In this document: one piece after another, positions 1 to 12,782 of the stretch
Layout: each line of letters begins with the position of its first letter
How positions within the stretch are numbered: position 1 is the stretch's first letter
Assembly: GCA_022749755.1 (NCBI GenBank)
Contig: CM040449.1
Location: forward strand, 1,116,001-1,180,000
DNA from: Azadirachta indica
Lineage: Eukaryota > Streptophyta > Magnoliopsida > Sapindales > Meliaceae
Length of the DNA: 64,000 bases
Direction: 5' to 3'
Position numbers and translations under genes: made by a program
The notes under the pieces: generated by a model
What the model was told of the DNA's origin: nothing
Databases searched by the model: none
The model's input: only the letters and a program-made list of their open reading frames with translations

Positions 1-995
1 TCATAAATCAGAATGGAGATGATGGCCCCCTCATCAAAACCATTTTATTAACTCAAAAACAATATTTAATTATTATATAACATTTTTCATTTTTAAAATC
101 TGAGTGTACTTTTAATATATATTTTGTGGATCAAACATGTTGATTATCTTATTATCATATTCATAATTATTTATTAAAGAGTTAAACAATGAAAACCCAG
201 TTATTTTGTATTAACATAATTAACTTTTATATTTTTAGTTTATTTATATTAAATTGATTTTGCGGTTATATAGCCCTAAGTTTTGATCCCATAAAGAGGA
301 CGATACTCTCAAAATTAAATTTCTCTTCAATTTTAAAGTATATCAGTGAAATTTGAATTCTAAATCTCTTACTGATGACTTTAAAAAAAATTATTAACGA
401 AGCAATTTTGGTTTCGAGGATAATGAAACCAAAAATTGTTATGTTTGTTAAGTGGAGAGAAGGCAATCATGATCAGAGCAATGAATGACTAGTTTTGGAG
501 AAAATGGAAAAAAAGAGACTTAGTAGAATTGTAGGGAGTTATAGCCCAATCATTATGGATACTTGCATATTCCAAGAATTGTTATTGTAGCAAGTATAAT
601 TACTATTAATTATAATGATTATTACAACTAAAACCAAAGAGTACGTGTAAATGAAAACGACATATCACTTTGCTTAACAACGTGAAATTCGTTTAATAAA
701 AATGTCATGAGATGAGAAGTTGCGAGAAAATGAAATTTTTGCGTGACATCGAATTGGATATATGAAAAGGCACCAATCTCACCAATTCTCATTCCCTTAC
801 TTTTTGGGCTTTTTAGTTTTTCAAAAACATTTGATTTGCTTTGCTGCAGCTGCTGACTTTGTCTTCCTCTTTTCTCTTTCCCTTTCTCATTCTCATTCTC
901 ATTCTCCTATAACACAACAAAAAAACGCATTAATTCTCTTACAACAGAAAATCCCAATTCAGGGAAAGCAATTTTGTTCTAAAACTTTTCCTGTT
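1..995. other. Intergenic DNA and LOG 5' leader
   Basis: AT-rich sequence with no recognisable gene. The last ~230 bases before the LOG start are CT-rich (TCTTTCTC runs near 860-905), as in many plant 5' leaders. An in-frame ATG at 762 would extend LOG by 78 residues, but that stretch is low-complexity (a His-Ser repeat from a CT microsatellite) and is not a family feature, so I treat it as leader. Confidence 0.6.
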
Positions 996-2633
996 ATGGA
1001 AACTCAGAAGCTCCAATGCCTGCAGCCTCCCACGAAATCAAGATTCAGACGTGTTTGTGTCTTTTGTGGGAGCAGCCCTGGCAAGAATCCTAGCTATCAG
1101 CTTGCTGCTATTCAGCTTGGCAAACAACTGGTACTAACTTTGTCCCAGTTTGTTCTGTTCTGATTCTCGTTTTCAATTCTTTCTGACAAGCAGTTTCTTA
1201 AACATCTGATCATGAAGTGTTCCGTTCCAAACCATTCTGGTGATTCCTGTAATATTTAGTTTAATTTCTATCCGGAATCCAGGCTTTTTTCAGCCCCCGA
1301 CTACAATAAATTAGAACTTAACTGATCCTATTCTTTCATTCTGATTCTGTAAGCTCTGTTTGTTCTGTTTTTCCTGGATTGAAAGATGGACAGAAACGGA
1401 GAATTCAATAATAATAATAATAATAATAAAATTAATGAAAGTGTCTGTACGTTAGTTGTATTTCAATGAAAAAATATTACTTGCGGGGTTTTGTTTTGAA
1501 TTAAACACGTAAGTGTATAAAATAATTGCAGGTAGAAAGAAGCATTGACTTGGTTTACGGAGGAGGGAGCATTGGTTTGATGGGTCTTGTTTCCCAAGCT
1601 GTATATGATGGTGGTCGCCACGTGTTAGGGTATATACATATATAAATATGCAAACTTATTTCATCTTCTCTCTGTTCTTTCTCTGCCAGTGTCACCCACA
1701 CCATTTTTTTCATTCTCCTTTTTTTTCTTTATCCGCAGAGTAATTCCCAAGACCCTCATGCCCAGAGAGGTAATTTATCAACTTAAAAATGCAACACGAA
1801 TATTAATAAGTTCAGTTTCTATGTAAAATGAATCCTGTAATTTTATTTTACATATAAGCAAGCATCTTTGTTGGGGGGTGTAAAATATTTCAGATAACTG
1901 GAGAGACAGTGGGAGAAGTAAGAGCTGTATCAGGCATGCACCAGCGCAAAGCTGAGATGGCTCGTCAAGCTGATGCATTTATTGCTTTGCCAGGTGTTTA
2001 AATCTCTACTTTCAATTTTTAATTACTTAATTAGCCACGCTAAATCTAATCCCATACTTTAACATAACTGTAGTTTTAAAGGCTGATTAAAATTCAATCT
2101 ACAGGTGGATATGGAACTCTCGAAGAACTCCTTGAAGTAATCACTTGGGCTCAACTCGGAATCCATGATAAACCCGTAATTATTTAATTAATTAATTAAT
2201 TAATTAATTAATTAATAGTACTTCGAAAATTAGTTTAGCGTAAAAATTAAATTATTCTTGACACAGGTGGGTTTGTTGAACGTTGATGGATACTACAACT
2301 CATTGTTATCGTTCATAGACAAGGCTGTTGATGAAGGTTTCATAGCACCCGCTGCCCGACAAATTATTGTTTCTGCCCAAACTGCCCAGGAACTAATGTG
2401 CGAGCTTGAGGTACGTTTTTCATTTACCCTTGTCAATTATATCTGTACACGTATGCACACGCGCAACACACCACGTTAGGATGGTAATCAGTTAGTCGAA
2501 AGCAGTGACATAATCAGAGCCGTTGGATTTTAATCAGGAATATGTTCCGAAGCACTCTGGGGTGGCCTCGAAGTTAAGCTGGGAGATGGAGCAACAGTTG
2601 GGTTATACAAATAAGTCAGACATTGCTCGTTGA
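996..2633 (+). CDS. LOG: Cytokinin riboside 5'-monophosphate phosphoribohydrolase (LOG family)
   Basis: Exons 996-1130, 1532-1629, 1739-1769, 1894-1993, 2105-2175, 2267-2410 and 2538-2633; all junctions are GT/AG and in phase, giving 224 residues, the usual LOG length. LOG enzymes release active free-base cytokinin by removing ribose 5'-phosphate from cytokinin nucleotides, in cytosol and nucleus. The N-terminus has the conserved CVFCGSSPG block (about residues 20-28). MHQRKAEM (about 103-110) and PGGYGTLEE (about 121-129) form the family's nucleotide-binding and catalytic signature. The C-terminus ([13 protein letters not shown]) is most like the LOG3/LOG5/LOG7 type. The start is the ATG just before METQ, which fits the family N-terminus; an in-frame upstream ATG at 762 is less likely. 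I cannot assign a numbered paralogue. Confidence 0.95.
2183..2216. repeat. (TTAA)n microsatellite in LOG intron 5
   Basis: About nine uninterrupted TTAA/AATT tetranucleotides within the intron between LOG exons 5 and 6. Confidence 0.85.
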
Positions 2634-2761
2634 CTTGATCATCAAAATGTATAAAAAAATTGTTATGGAGGATTAATGACCGTAGATTTTAGCAAATTTC
2701 GAACTACACACATCCCTTGTAGATGCGAGCTTCACACACAGAAAGTCAGTTGTAGCTGTGA

Positions 2762-2769
2762 ATTATTAC

Positions 2770-2824
<55 letters not shown>
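2762..2824. repeat. (TTA)n trinucleotide microsatellite
   Basis: About 20 nearly perfect TTA/ATT units just downstream of LOG. It is read as poly-Leu in one frame, which creates a false open reading frame. A likely polymorphic SSR marker. Confidence 0.95.
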
Positions 2825-3245
2825 GGAATTTACTTTGTCAAATAGAAAACTGACCTGAATAAACCAGGCCGTTGATTTTATTAGCAAAATTTCTAATGTC
2901 GGCATTACTAATTGCGTACATTTAATATTGTTTTCTTTTCCTTTTGAATTGATGGGTTGTTATGAATTGCTTTCATATCAAAGGGATTGATCGGGACAGA
3001 GAGAGAAAAATAGAAATACAAAAAAGAAAAGGCAAAAGGGTAACTACTAATTGATAAAGAATTTTTGCATCATTATTCCATTTCTTGGTTTTTCGTAAAA
3101 TAATTCATACCTAAATTCATAACGTTAGTTATAATAGCTACGATACAGATTGATATATTCATAGATGCTACTGATTTTTATTTTCATTTAAAACCTAATT
3201 TTAGATGGGGTTGGGACCATGCAAATGAAAAGGATTGTTTTGAGG

Positions 3246-3255
3246 AAAAAAAAAA

Positions 3256-3289
<34 letters not shown>
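3246..3289. repeat. Poly-A tract
   Basis: 44-base run of A broken by one T. It could be the remnant of a retroposed poly-A tail, but I see no retroelement sequence beside it. Confidence 0.85.
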
Positions 3290-3290
<1 letters not shown>

Positions 3291-4161
3291 ACCCGACCTT
3301 GAATGCACCGCAGGGACCATGGACAAAGTGACTCGTGTACAAGAAGAGAAATGAAGAAAGAAAAAAAGCAACGGTGGAGGGAAAGTGGCCCTTGCCTATA
3401 CTATTATTATACCTTATGAAAAATTAATTAATTAATTAATTAGATAAGAAAGCCTAGGTCTAGGCCTAGGTCGATACACAGGCATTGTGCTTGTGCCGGT
3501 CACTTGGAGTGCTAATGTGAATGACTTTCTCCTTTTGTTCATGAATTGGGCTAGGACTGGAAATTAGGAAACAAAAAGAGCTAAACTTTATTCAATGTCC
3601 CCATAGTTATCAGTATTGCTCCCCCATTTTTCCCATCTTAATTCTTCTTTTGGATAAGCATGATCTTGAATTTCCCCATGTGGTTGAGATTTGAGGGTCG
3701 TGTATGCATTCATCTATCTGTACTTTGCTTAATACTGTTGATGACGTGAATAACAACCCACCCCGTCTTTGTTCGGAGGATAATGTGGAAAGCTATTCTG
3801 GTTTGAGCTTTGCATTTGCTGTTTTGTGGATGTTCACCACCGATAAACGTCCCACCAGAGTTTCGTTGTTCATGAACAATTCCTTTTCTCCTAATTGCCG
3901 GGTTCTGAGAATTGATCAACTAAACTTCGGGACTGATTAAAATTTAATCAACAGAATAAAGCAAGAGCAGGTAAAAAACAACCCACAATTGTAAGGGCAC
4001 GACAATACTTACTGCTACAATCGGCTTATGCTTACACAAAAGGTTTATCCCCTTAAAATACCAAGAACCCTGAGTAGAGCAAACCATTTAAGAACAAAAT
4101 TTTACAGTCACACGTGCACATATATTTGATACAAAAATAAGCTATATGTACTGCGGCCATT

Positions 4162-7100
4162 TTAGGTGAAGGATTTTACTGCAGAAGAAGTGGTGACCAG
4201 ACTTGCTAGGAGGCCGACAATGATAGCACTGTTGTATGTGGTTGGTTCTGCTTGCATGGAGTTGTTTCGAGAATCAATGTATGTTTCATTTAGGAAAGGC
4301 CCCCCAACAAGTCCTCCGATAGCTACATTCGGGTTGGGTTGGGTTGAGTCAAGCCACTTGAAGCCATCAGTACAACCAGTGGTTGCATCAGCAGGAATTG
4401 AAGCCCCCCTATGGTGCACATATTGTGGGAATTTCTTTCCATAGCCCACAAGAAAGCTCATCTTCAAGGGATTGTTACCCAGAGCATAATCCACCTGGGA
4501 AACAGAAAAAATTTACATGATCAGTTTTGGAAGGAATGTTACTTCTTAACAAGAGTCATTTATCACATCTTAGCATTTGTTGCACCTCTGCGACCTACAG
4601 CTCATAGAGAATAAATAGAATACCTGATCTTTGGCAAAGGCCCGAAGATCTTTTGGTTTGAAAGAATGTCCATCACAAGTTAGCTCTGCAGTTTGTGATG
4701 TAAGCATGTAGTCACCGTACAGAGCAGCCAAAAAAGCTGAAGCAACAGGATGCTGCAAAGAGTTCCATTGACTGACCCATATAAGACCACCTACATCAAA
4801 GAAAATATGACAATAAACAAAAGCGAATAATTAAGCAATCCTAAGAATAAAGTAGAATGACAGAACTAATGACTTCATTTAAGTTTCCATAAAAGCATAT
4901 GCCACCCTGCATGGGATAGTTAAGTACCCTAATTTCTGGCAATAAAAAATATAACATCCAGATCAAGAGATATTCATATACAATATCTCTGCCTAAATGG
5001 GAAAAGGTGGTTCTCAATGATGGAATGGAAGTGCAGGGTATAAGTTATTTGAAGTGTACAGTGAGCAATAAAAATAGTAACCCAGAAAGTTATAAAAGCA
5101 AATAAGTATTTTACTTACTGTCTGTACGGCTGGTTGTGGCTGACGGAGATTTTGGTAGAAGATTGCACATAACAGCCTCAGCTGTTTTCCTATACATCTG
5201 AAGGCCAGAGTTGCTAGAGGTGTCCTTACCACCAAAGAAGCTTAGCCTGGATAACAAGACCTGATGCAAATTCCAAAATTGATTGATGAAGTTCAGAAGT
5301 AGAATAACAAGTAACATCGTGTACAGGGATTCTGAAAATTATAGGCTACAGTCTTAATCAAATTTGGGAAAAGAGAGTCACCTAGTGATCAAAAATCACA
5401 CAGAAAGGAAGTTCTTAATAAAGGGACTGCAACATCACTAAGCCAAATTGGAAAATACTTCTGACTAGGTCAACAATATTTACTTTTGAATGTCACTGAA
5501 AATTTTGATCATTCTCATGGTTAGCAGATTTTATAGTTTTGAACACCAACTAAAGGAGTCCCATCAATGTAAGGCGGTCTGGTCACAAACTACTACTATG
5601 AATAAGATATAGGAAAAAACACGTCTTTCCTTCAAATTGATTTGACATGAACACTTCCAAGATCTAATGATCTTTCAATTGATAGCCATCATTATGTGTT
5701 TTACAATCTAATATACATAATTCATTTGGATGCGCCACAACTAACACATAAAGATAATAATTAATAAAGGCTAAATATTATTAGCTAAAATGCAAAAGTG
5801 ATGGACCAAAGAGTGAGCCATCGATATTGCTATGAATTTCAGCATGCATCCCAAACATTAGCCATGTAGATATTCACTGAAAAAAGTTAATCATAAAGTC
5901 CACGGGTTTCAAAGTGTGACATCAGCATCTGGATATTATGTCTGCAAAAAAGGAAATTTACCTGTGTTCCTGCAAGCTTGTTATCCCAACTAAACCAGGT
6001 TGGACTTCCCCAGTTAGCAAATGCTTTTCCATTTGGTCCAGTCACATATTGAAGGTACGATTGATCCCCTGTTGCATGATAGAGCCAGCTAGCAGCCCAT
6101 AAGAGCTCGTCTCCATAACCTGTTGAGTTGTAAAAGTTCTGGACTTGGGGAATGCTGACACTGTATGAACGTCTGTATTTGTCAGCAAAGGTAAACAACT
6201 GCTGAGCATGCTTAAGAAGTGTGCTTGCATATGTTGAGTCACTCTTCTTAAACACCAGAGAAGCTGAGGCCATGGCAGCAGCAGTTTCAGCTGCAACCTC
6301 TGTTCCAGGAAAGGATGTGTTGACCTGAGTGAGAGGTCTCTTCTCAGTCATGCTTTCAGGTCTTTCCCAACATTTATGGTCCTTATCAGGATCACCAACC
6401 TGCCAAAAGTTTGAAGTTATGCCATAATACATACTTCACACACTTCATCGCTATGACAAATGAATTCTGCAGTAGTCATGAAATTGGGGATGTACATGTT
6501 CATGCAAAATTTAAACAAGGCTAAATCACTATAAACAGTAATCCATTTAACAACTTTTCTGAAAAAATTAAGATATATTTTTTACATTATGGTTCAATCT
6601 CATTCCAGGCTTTGACAAAATGGAATTTACAAATACAAGAGATAACCACAAAAAGCAGTGATAAATAAAGAATTTGTTGATCTAACCTAAAGCTGCGGAT
6701 GTTGGTCAAATTTTATCACGATTTACCATTAGTATTTAGCAGAAATCTAATAACGTAAAAAACAAATGGAGACACAAACTCACATATACATAGAGACTAT
6801 GAGAAACAAAAATAAGTCGGTGGATAGGAGCAGAAGAGCATAGCAACCTGAATAATGAGCACATTCTCAGAGAGATGGGCATTGATAAGGTAATCAGTAA
6901 TCCATTTGAGAGAGCCCTGAGCAGGTGCCAGTTGATCCACTTCCTCCATCTGATCTCCATACTCAAGGATGGCCCACGACAACACTGTCGCAGTAAAAGC
7001 CATCGGAAAACCAAATTTCATGTGATCCCCAGCATCATACATGCCCTTTGAGAGATCCACACCTGCTTCACTTCCATCTTTAAGGGCTGAATCCCCTCTC

Positions 7101-7597
7101 CACGATATCTTATTATCCACCAACTTCCCCGCTGCAGCCAAAAAATCCAAGGAATTGGCATAACGAGAAAACTAAAATAAAAAACTAAAGGAATAATATG
7201 TTATGATTTTTCACATTATAACTTGTAAATGCCAAGAAATCCAAGGGGTAAACTATCAATCCAAAGCTAATAATCTAATCAGCAGCATTTCACGTTACAG
7301 GTATAAACAAATTTGAAGGAATAATATACAATTAAAATGTTTAAATTTAATGTGCATTGGAAGGAATAACAAGATTAAGAAAGTACACTTTTGTACGTCC
7401 AAGAACTGCATTGCGATTTTGAGGGCATCGGAATACTTCTTCTCGACAGCGCCTGGGGGACCGGGAACCGGGGCTGGTTTATTAGAGTGACCAGATTTCT
7501 TTTTAATGGTGTAAACGACGGCGCCCACAACCAGGGCCAAGATTACTAGTACCAAGAACCACCCGAGACAACCCTTGGACTTCGGTTTCTCTCCCAT
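4162..7597 (-). CDS. Membrane-anchored endo-beta-1,4-glucanase, GH9 class B (upstream-in-window copy)
   Basis: Exons in transcript order: 7597-7387, 7131-6848, 6399-5962, 5260-5119, 4790-4624, 4494-4162; all in phase, 524 residues. The start is the ATG before a short basic tail and one membrane segment (about residues 11-30), so it is a type II membrane protein. A Pro/Gly linker then leads into a GH9 catalytic domain, which hydrolyses internal beta-1,4-glucan bonds during cell-wall assembly. Visible active-site features are DAGD at about 103-106 (nucleophile/base Asp), VHHRGAS at about 440-446, and the second GH9 signature with Asp488 and Glu497 in EPTTY. It has no C-terminal carbohydrate-binding module. 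It most resembles Arabidopsis endoglucanase 10 (GH9B7) rather than KORRIGAN, whose cytosolic tail is longer. The neighbouring gene is a tandem paralogue. Confidence 0.95.
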
Positions 7598-9037
7598 TTC
7601 ACCACAATGCCGTTAATTTTTCAGATCTAAATCCAACTCAAAATGATGTTGGCATGGATAGACAGTGCAATGAGCTTTGCGCTTAGGGTTTTGAAACACA
7701 ACAGAATGCAGCGCCGTTATTTAGTATTGGGGTGCTGAATTAGTTTAACAGAGTATAATTGAGGAATACGGTAGCTGGATCTAGGACAAAATCAGATCAC
7801 AGATATTTTTTTTTTTAGTGTGTAATGAGGAAGTTCCTCCGACACCGACAGTAGTATTCACGCGGGATAAAATCGTTGATTTTTGGCACATAATGACGGA
7901 AATGGCCCTGGAATTATTTGTGCGTGAGGAGGTGATTTGCGACAGAGGCAACGAATGTTGACTGCTTGGAAAATGGAAGGTGAGAGGAGGACTCATTATC
8001 TGCCGTTGATTATGAAGTGGGTCCCAATCGATTTTGACTGTTAAACGAGCTGGAATGAGTTCTTTAAATTTAAAGCTAACTAGTATTAGTGGCCAATATC
8101 AGTGGGTGGAGTGCGCTGTGTAGCGGGGAGTGGTTGGTCCGGTTGCAGTGTCAGCATCCGGGACCACAAAGCAAGGACCCACGTTTACACATATTAATTC
8201 ACCGTCATTGGGCCTAACGTGATTCATTCTCACGGAGGACTATGACCTCAGCCCAACCCAACCCACACTTGGGCTTAATGATATTTTAGATTATTATTTA
8301 TGGTCCGTTGACTTATGGGCCTCATTTTAACTAGTCTGTAAAACAAAATTATTATACATTTCGAATAATTATCCTAACTCCTATTTTAAGCGGCGAGAGT
8401 TTGGATGACAAATTTGACAATATTTTACATGACCCACATCACTTAAAATACAGACAAAGGTATAGTTTGGGAAGTTTACTATTATCCTAAATAATATTAA
8501 ATAAGATTAAATGATAAGGTAGTAATAATTTAAAAACTATAGAATTCGATTAATAAACATTATATCATTCAAAAGAGAAGACTTGACATAATCATCTAAA
8601 ATTAATGTGCAATGTTATTTTCATTTACAGATTAAATCTTATAATAGAATGTTTTTAAGAGTGGAGGAGTTTTGTAAGAAACAAAACTTTTTTTTATTTT
8701 ATAGTAACAGTGAATTCAAATCCGCAACACATAAAACTAGATTTTGCAACTAAATATTTTTCTATGAAAATATCTAATTTTCTATCTAATACTAGACTGC
8801 AACTGTTTACAAATCATCACTCTTTGTTTGACCATCCATTTTAAAGATGTTAAGATTTTATTATTAGAACAGAAACAAATAAATTAAGCTCAAAATTAGA
8901 TCTTATCAAGGACTGTGATAGACCCCTTTAAAGCAGATTCAAACAATTGAAAAAAATTTGACAGAGCTATTTTCTTCCGAAGAAAAACGCTGTTGACAAT
9001 CTCACAAGTCAAACGAAATAAACAGCTAAAGCTAGGT
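7598..9037. other. Promoter of the first GH9 gene and 3' flank of the second
   Basis: The half next to 7597 is the 5' leader and promoter, and shares several short blocks with the promoter of the paralogue at 11012-11400. The half towards 9037 is AT-rich 3' flank. No further gene is visible. Confidence 0.6.
7857..7904 (-). promoter_or_regulatory. Promoter block conserved between the two GH9 paralogues (copy 1)
   Basis: TTCACGCGGGA and TGACGGAAATG (plus-strand reading), 26 bases apart, lie about 260 bases upstream of the GH9 start at 7597. The same pair lies upstream of the paralogue. On the coding strand the first element reads TCCCGCGTGAA, close to an E2F site, but here the T-run is broken (ATCCCGC). 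That it is regulatory is inferred from conservation only. Confidence 0.45.
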
Positions 9038-11011
9038 TTAAGGGAAGGATTTCTCTACAGACTGAGAGCTAGTGACCAAACTTGAGAGGAGACCAACAAG
9101 GAGAGCACTGCTATACGTGGTTGGTTCGGTTTGCTGGGTATTATTCCGGTTATCATCGTACGTTTCATTCAGGGCTGGTCCCCCCACAAGTGCTCCAGTT
9201 GCTTCATTGGGATTTGGTTTAGATGACGCCAGATACTTGAACCCGTCGTTGCACCCAGGGTATTCATCAGCTGGGATCGAAGCTCCTCTGTGGTGCACAA
9301 ATTTTGGGAATTTGCTTCCATACCCAACGAGATAGCTCATTGAATTTGGATTGTCGCCCAAAACGTAATCAGCCTGGACGTCAAGTTATATGTTACAATA
9401 CACGCACAATTTAGTGTTTAAAGCCATTTTTAACATATATTATTCACGAAGATGGTGGAATTTGGGCATGGTGTACGCGCACCTGTTTCCGGGCAAACTC
9501 ACGAAGATCTCCTGGTTTGAAAGTTTTTCCATCACATTCAAGCTCCTTGTTATCTGATGTTTCCATGTAATCCCCGTATAGAGAAGCCAAAAATGCAGCA
9601 GCAACGGGATGCTGTAGAGCGTTCCACTCGGTGATCCATATAAGACCACCTGCGTGTTTTGATTAAGATTAGAATAGAAACAAATTAAAAGACGTACACA
9701 CGATGAAGCTAACTGAAATGTCAATAATAATTCTACAAGCAGAAATTAACTAATTACCCTCTGTTCTCTCCGTAGTAACTGATGGAGATTCTGGTAGAAG
9801 AGTGCACATGAGACTCTGAGCTGTTGCCTTGTACTTTTGAAGTTTACTATCTGAGCCATCCTCTCCACCAAAGAAGCATACCCTGGATAATAAAACCTAC
9901 ACGGCAAATTCAAGATTGTTCACAAGTTAAGCAGCAGAAAACTACTCGGATGTAGTTTTGCAAAGCTTTTAGCAGCTTATAATTTCACGGCCTCAAAAGG
10001 CTAAAATATACCTGGGTTCCTGCGAGCTTGTTATCCCAACTAAACCAGCTTGGTTTTCCGAAGTTAGCATAATCATCTGCGGCTGAGCCAGTCACAAAAT
10101 CTATGTAATCTTTCTCCTTGGTTGCGTGATACAACCAGCTAGCTGCCCATAAAAGCTCGTCCCCGTATCCTGTTGAATTGTAATATGTCTTTACTTCGGG
10201 AATGGAGACACTATAAAGTTCTCTATATTTGTCAGCAAAGCTAAACAATTGTCTAGCATGCTTTAGAAGCTTGGATGAATATGTTGAATCAGTTTTTTTA
10301 AAAACCATAGATGCCGAAGCCAAAGCAGCGGCAGTTTCAGCCGCAACATCTGATCCGGGGGCAGTTTTGTTGATCTGAGCGAGTGGTTTCTTTCCTGTCC
10401 AGCTTTCAGGCTTTTGCCAACACTTATGGTCCTTTTCAGCGTCACCCACCTGAATATAGAGCGTATTTTCATTTGGATGGCAATTGACGAGATAATCAGT
10501 TATCCATTTTAGAGAGTCTTGAGCGTGTTTTAGCTGATCCACACCATTTGAATCCATCCGGGAACCGCGCTCTAGGATTGCCCACGACAACATCGTTGCA
10601 GTAAAAGCCATTGGAAAATTAAATTTCACTGCATCTCCCGCGTCATACAATCCTTGCGAAAGATCCAATTTTGCCTCACTTCCATCTTTAAGCCCTGAAT
10701 CCCCTCTCCATGTTATTTTGTTATTCACCAACTTACCGGCTGCATATATGCAACAGCCAAATGATCGAACATTTAATACAAGGACATTACATAAATTAAT
10801 AAGATGAAGGTAAGAAGAAGAAGAAAATACATTTTTGAATATCGAAAAACTGCATGGCGATTTTGAGGGCATCGGCGTACCCCTTTTCCGATTTTCCGGA
10901 TGAGCCATTAGATTTACTTTGTTTTTGTTTCACAACGTAAAGAACTCCACCCACAATCGCAGCCGCTATTATCATTACCAAGAGACAAACGCCGCATGGT
11001 TTGCAGGCCAT
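9038..11011 (-). CDS. Membrane-anchored endo-beta-1,4-glucanase, GH9 class B (tandem paralogue)
   Basis: Exons in transcript order: 11011-10831, 10739-10012, 9896-9758, 9649-9483, 9373-9038; all in phase, 516 residues. The architecture matches the neighbour at 4162-7597: short N-terminal tail, one membrane segment (about residues 9-28), linker, GH9 domain. The active-site motifs are intact: LYDAGD, VHHRGAS, and DDNRNN followed by EPTTY. Exon 2 is one 728-base block where the neighbour has two exons and a ~450-base intron, so the copies differ by one intron. Compared with the neighbour, DAGDH is DAGDA and the start is MACKPCG, rich in Cys. The tandem layout, shared promoter blocks and same orientation show local duplication. 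I infer it is functional because nothing is broken. Confidence 0.94.
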
Positions 11012-12782
11012 TTTACCAAAATTTTGTCTTTCTTAATCTAATCCGATTCAAAAGGTACTAAGATGCATTGAGGTTCTGAAACAGAACCCAGTGCAGCGCG
11101 TTGGTTGTTTTGTTTGACGAGGAAATGTGCCGGCCAACGTGCCTCATTTGGCTTATAAATTTACGTAAAAATGGTCTAATTAGGGAACGAGGGCAGCTGG
11201 CTCTTCGCCAAAATGTGACGGGCTTTCACGCGGGAAAAAACAACGGTTTTTTCTGAAATTTTCTTCTCTTATTGACGGAAATGCCACTGAAAACTTATTT
11301 TACGGACTGGATTTGCGCCCAAAAGGATTGAACGTTTGACTGGGTCAAACGTGAGACCGCTCTTGTCTTGTATGCAATTGCTGGGCCCAACTCAGATCAA
11401 GAGCTCAGTTTAAACCCAATCTATGTTTACTAAAAGTAGACCCACCATTTGAACAAGCCCATTCTTTTTTTTGTTGTTATTTTTTTCAGTTGAGAAAACA
11501 ATCGGCTACTCTTTCAAACAGAAAATGAAAACAACCTGCTGCCTTAATTTGCAATTAGAAAACTAATCTTCACATTTGATATAACAAATAGAAGAAATTC
11601 GGATTTGATAGAGCATCTTTTTCTGTAACCACATATATTCATGTAAGTTGTATCATTTTTTTTCATTAATGATAAAATACTTGAAATAAATCCTATTTTA
11701 AGGATAAAGTAGAAAAGATATGAAAATTAGATATATTTTTAAGCTGTATTTTAGTTAAAAAATGCTATATTTTAAAATTAATTTTATAAGATATTTAGTA
11801 TTTACTTAATATTTGTCATGTTTTTGACAAGGCGTTACTGACGTGTTCCCTCATTTAAGTTGCGCAATAACGATTATCGGGTAAGCCTAAAATTATAAAT
11901 GCAAGATTGAAACATTATTATAATTATTAAAATTTTATTTTATTGAAGACGGAACTGGAAGGCGGTTCAGCCGTTATCCGGTTTCCTGATCAACTCTCCG
12001 ATCAGGTGAATGAACCTCCATCGCCGCACTTAGACAATTATCGACATTATTGTGTAATCATACTCTTTTCTTTTATTGGAAACTATCATATTTATCTTCT
12101 CCGTGGGAGATTAGGCGTCAAATACTTTTTTCGCATCTGTACTGAAATCAAATTAAGTATTTTTTTTTTTTTTTTTTTTTTTTCCGCATTAGGGTTTTAA
12201 AGTGGGTGAGCGGTTGGGTATACTTATTCCGTTTATTTTCGCAGCTAAGAATTCTGAATTTAGCGAAGGATTTCACGCATATCGAGAGTGTGTTATTCGG
12301 TTTGGATAGTTTATCAATCTGTACTCATTATTTGCTCAAATATCCAGGTTAATTTTTTTCGTGTTGGTTAGTTGTCACATTTGATATATAGTGAAATTGT
12401 TGCTGTTATTTGCAGTTGCAGAGGAGCACAATTGATAGCCACATGCACCCAGTAAGGAAATGATTTGGGTCGAAAATTAACTTAAGGTAATAAACTTTCA
12501 CGTGCGTTTGTTATATTTTGATATCTAAGCTTTCATAAATTTTGTTTCCCCATTGAATTAACATACATGTTAGCCACATATTATTTTCTTGTTATTGAAC
12601 TTGTAATTTCTTCAAATCTTAGGGAATGTTTTAAGCTAGGCTATTTTGATAACTTCCTGCCAAATTCCTTAAATTGCAAGTGTGATTGACAGAGTGGTCG
12701 GTTTTTTAGCAAGATGTATTAAGATGATCATGTTGACTGGTGTTTTCTTGATTTTTTTTTAATGCATATTATTTAGTTGTGG
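11012..12782. other. Intergenic DNA: GH9 promoter and 5' region of the LIMYB-like gene
   Basis: The first ~400 bases are the GH9 leader and promoter. From about 11900 there appear to be untranslated 5' exons of the LIMYB-like gene: an AG acceptor at 12775-12776 lies six bases before its ATG. A 24-base T run lies at 12160-12183. No other gene seen. Confidence 0.5.
11225..11283 (-). promoter_or_regulatory. Promoter block conserved between the GH9 paralogues, with an E2F-type site (copy 2)
   Basis: TTCACGCGGGA and TGACGGAAATG lie about 214 bases upstream of the start at 11011. On the coding strand this copy reads TTTTCCCGCG, an exact match to the E2F consensus TTTSSCGC. The block is conserved against 7857-7904, though the spacing between the two elements differs (37 versus 26 bases). 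Confidence 0.5.

Larger units (their letters stand above)
2634..4161. other. Intergenic DNA between LOG and the first GH9 gene (convergent 3' ends)
   Basis: Holds the 3' regions of both converging genes and simple repeats: (TTA)n, a poly-A tract and (AATT)n near 3423-3442. Short open frames here, such as 3704-3940, have no recognisable domain or codon bias. I see no gene. Confidence 0.6.

Noticed and set aside
2676..2858. Open frame with a long poly-Leu run
   Set aside because: It is the (TTA)n microsatellite read in frame; no coding signal on either side.
4166..4444. Plus-strand open frame opposite the GH9 last exon
   Set aside because: Antisense shadow of a conserved GH9 exon. The same shadow appears opposite the paralogue at 9072-9335.
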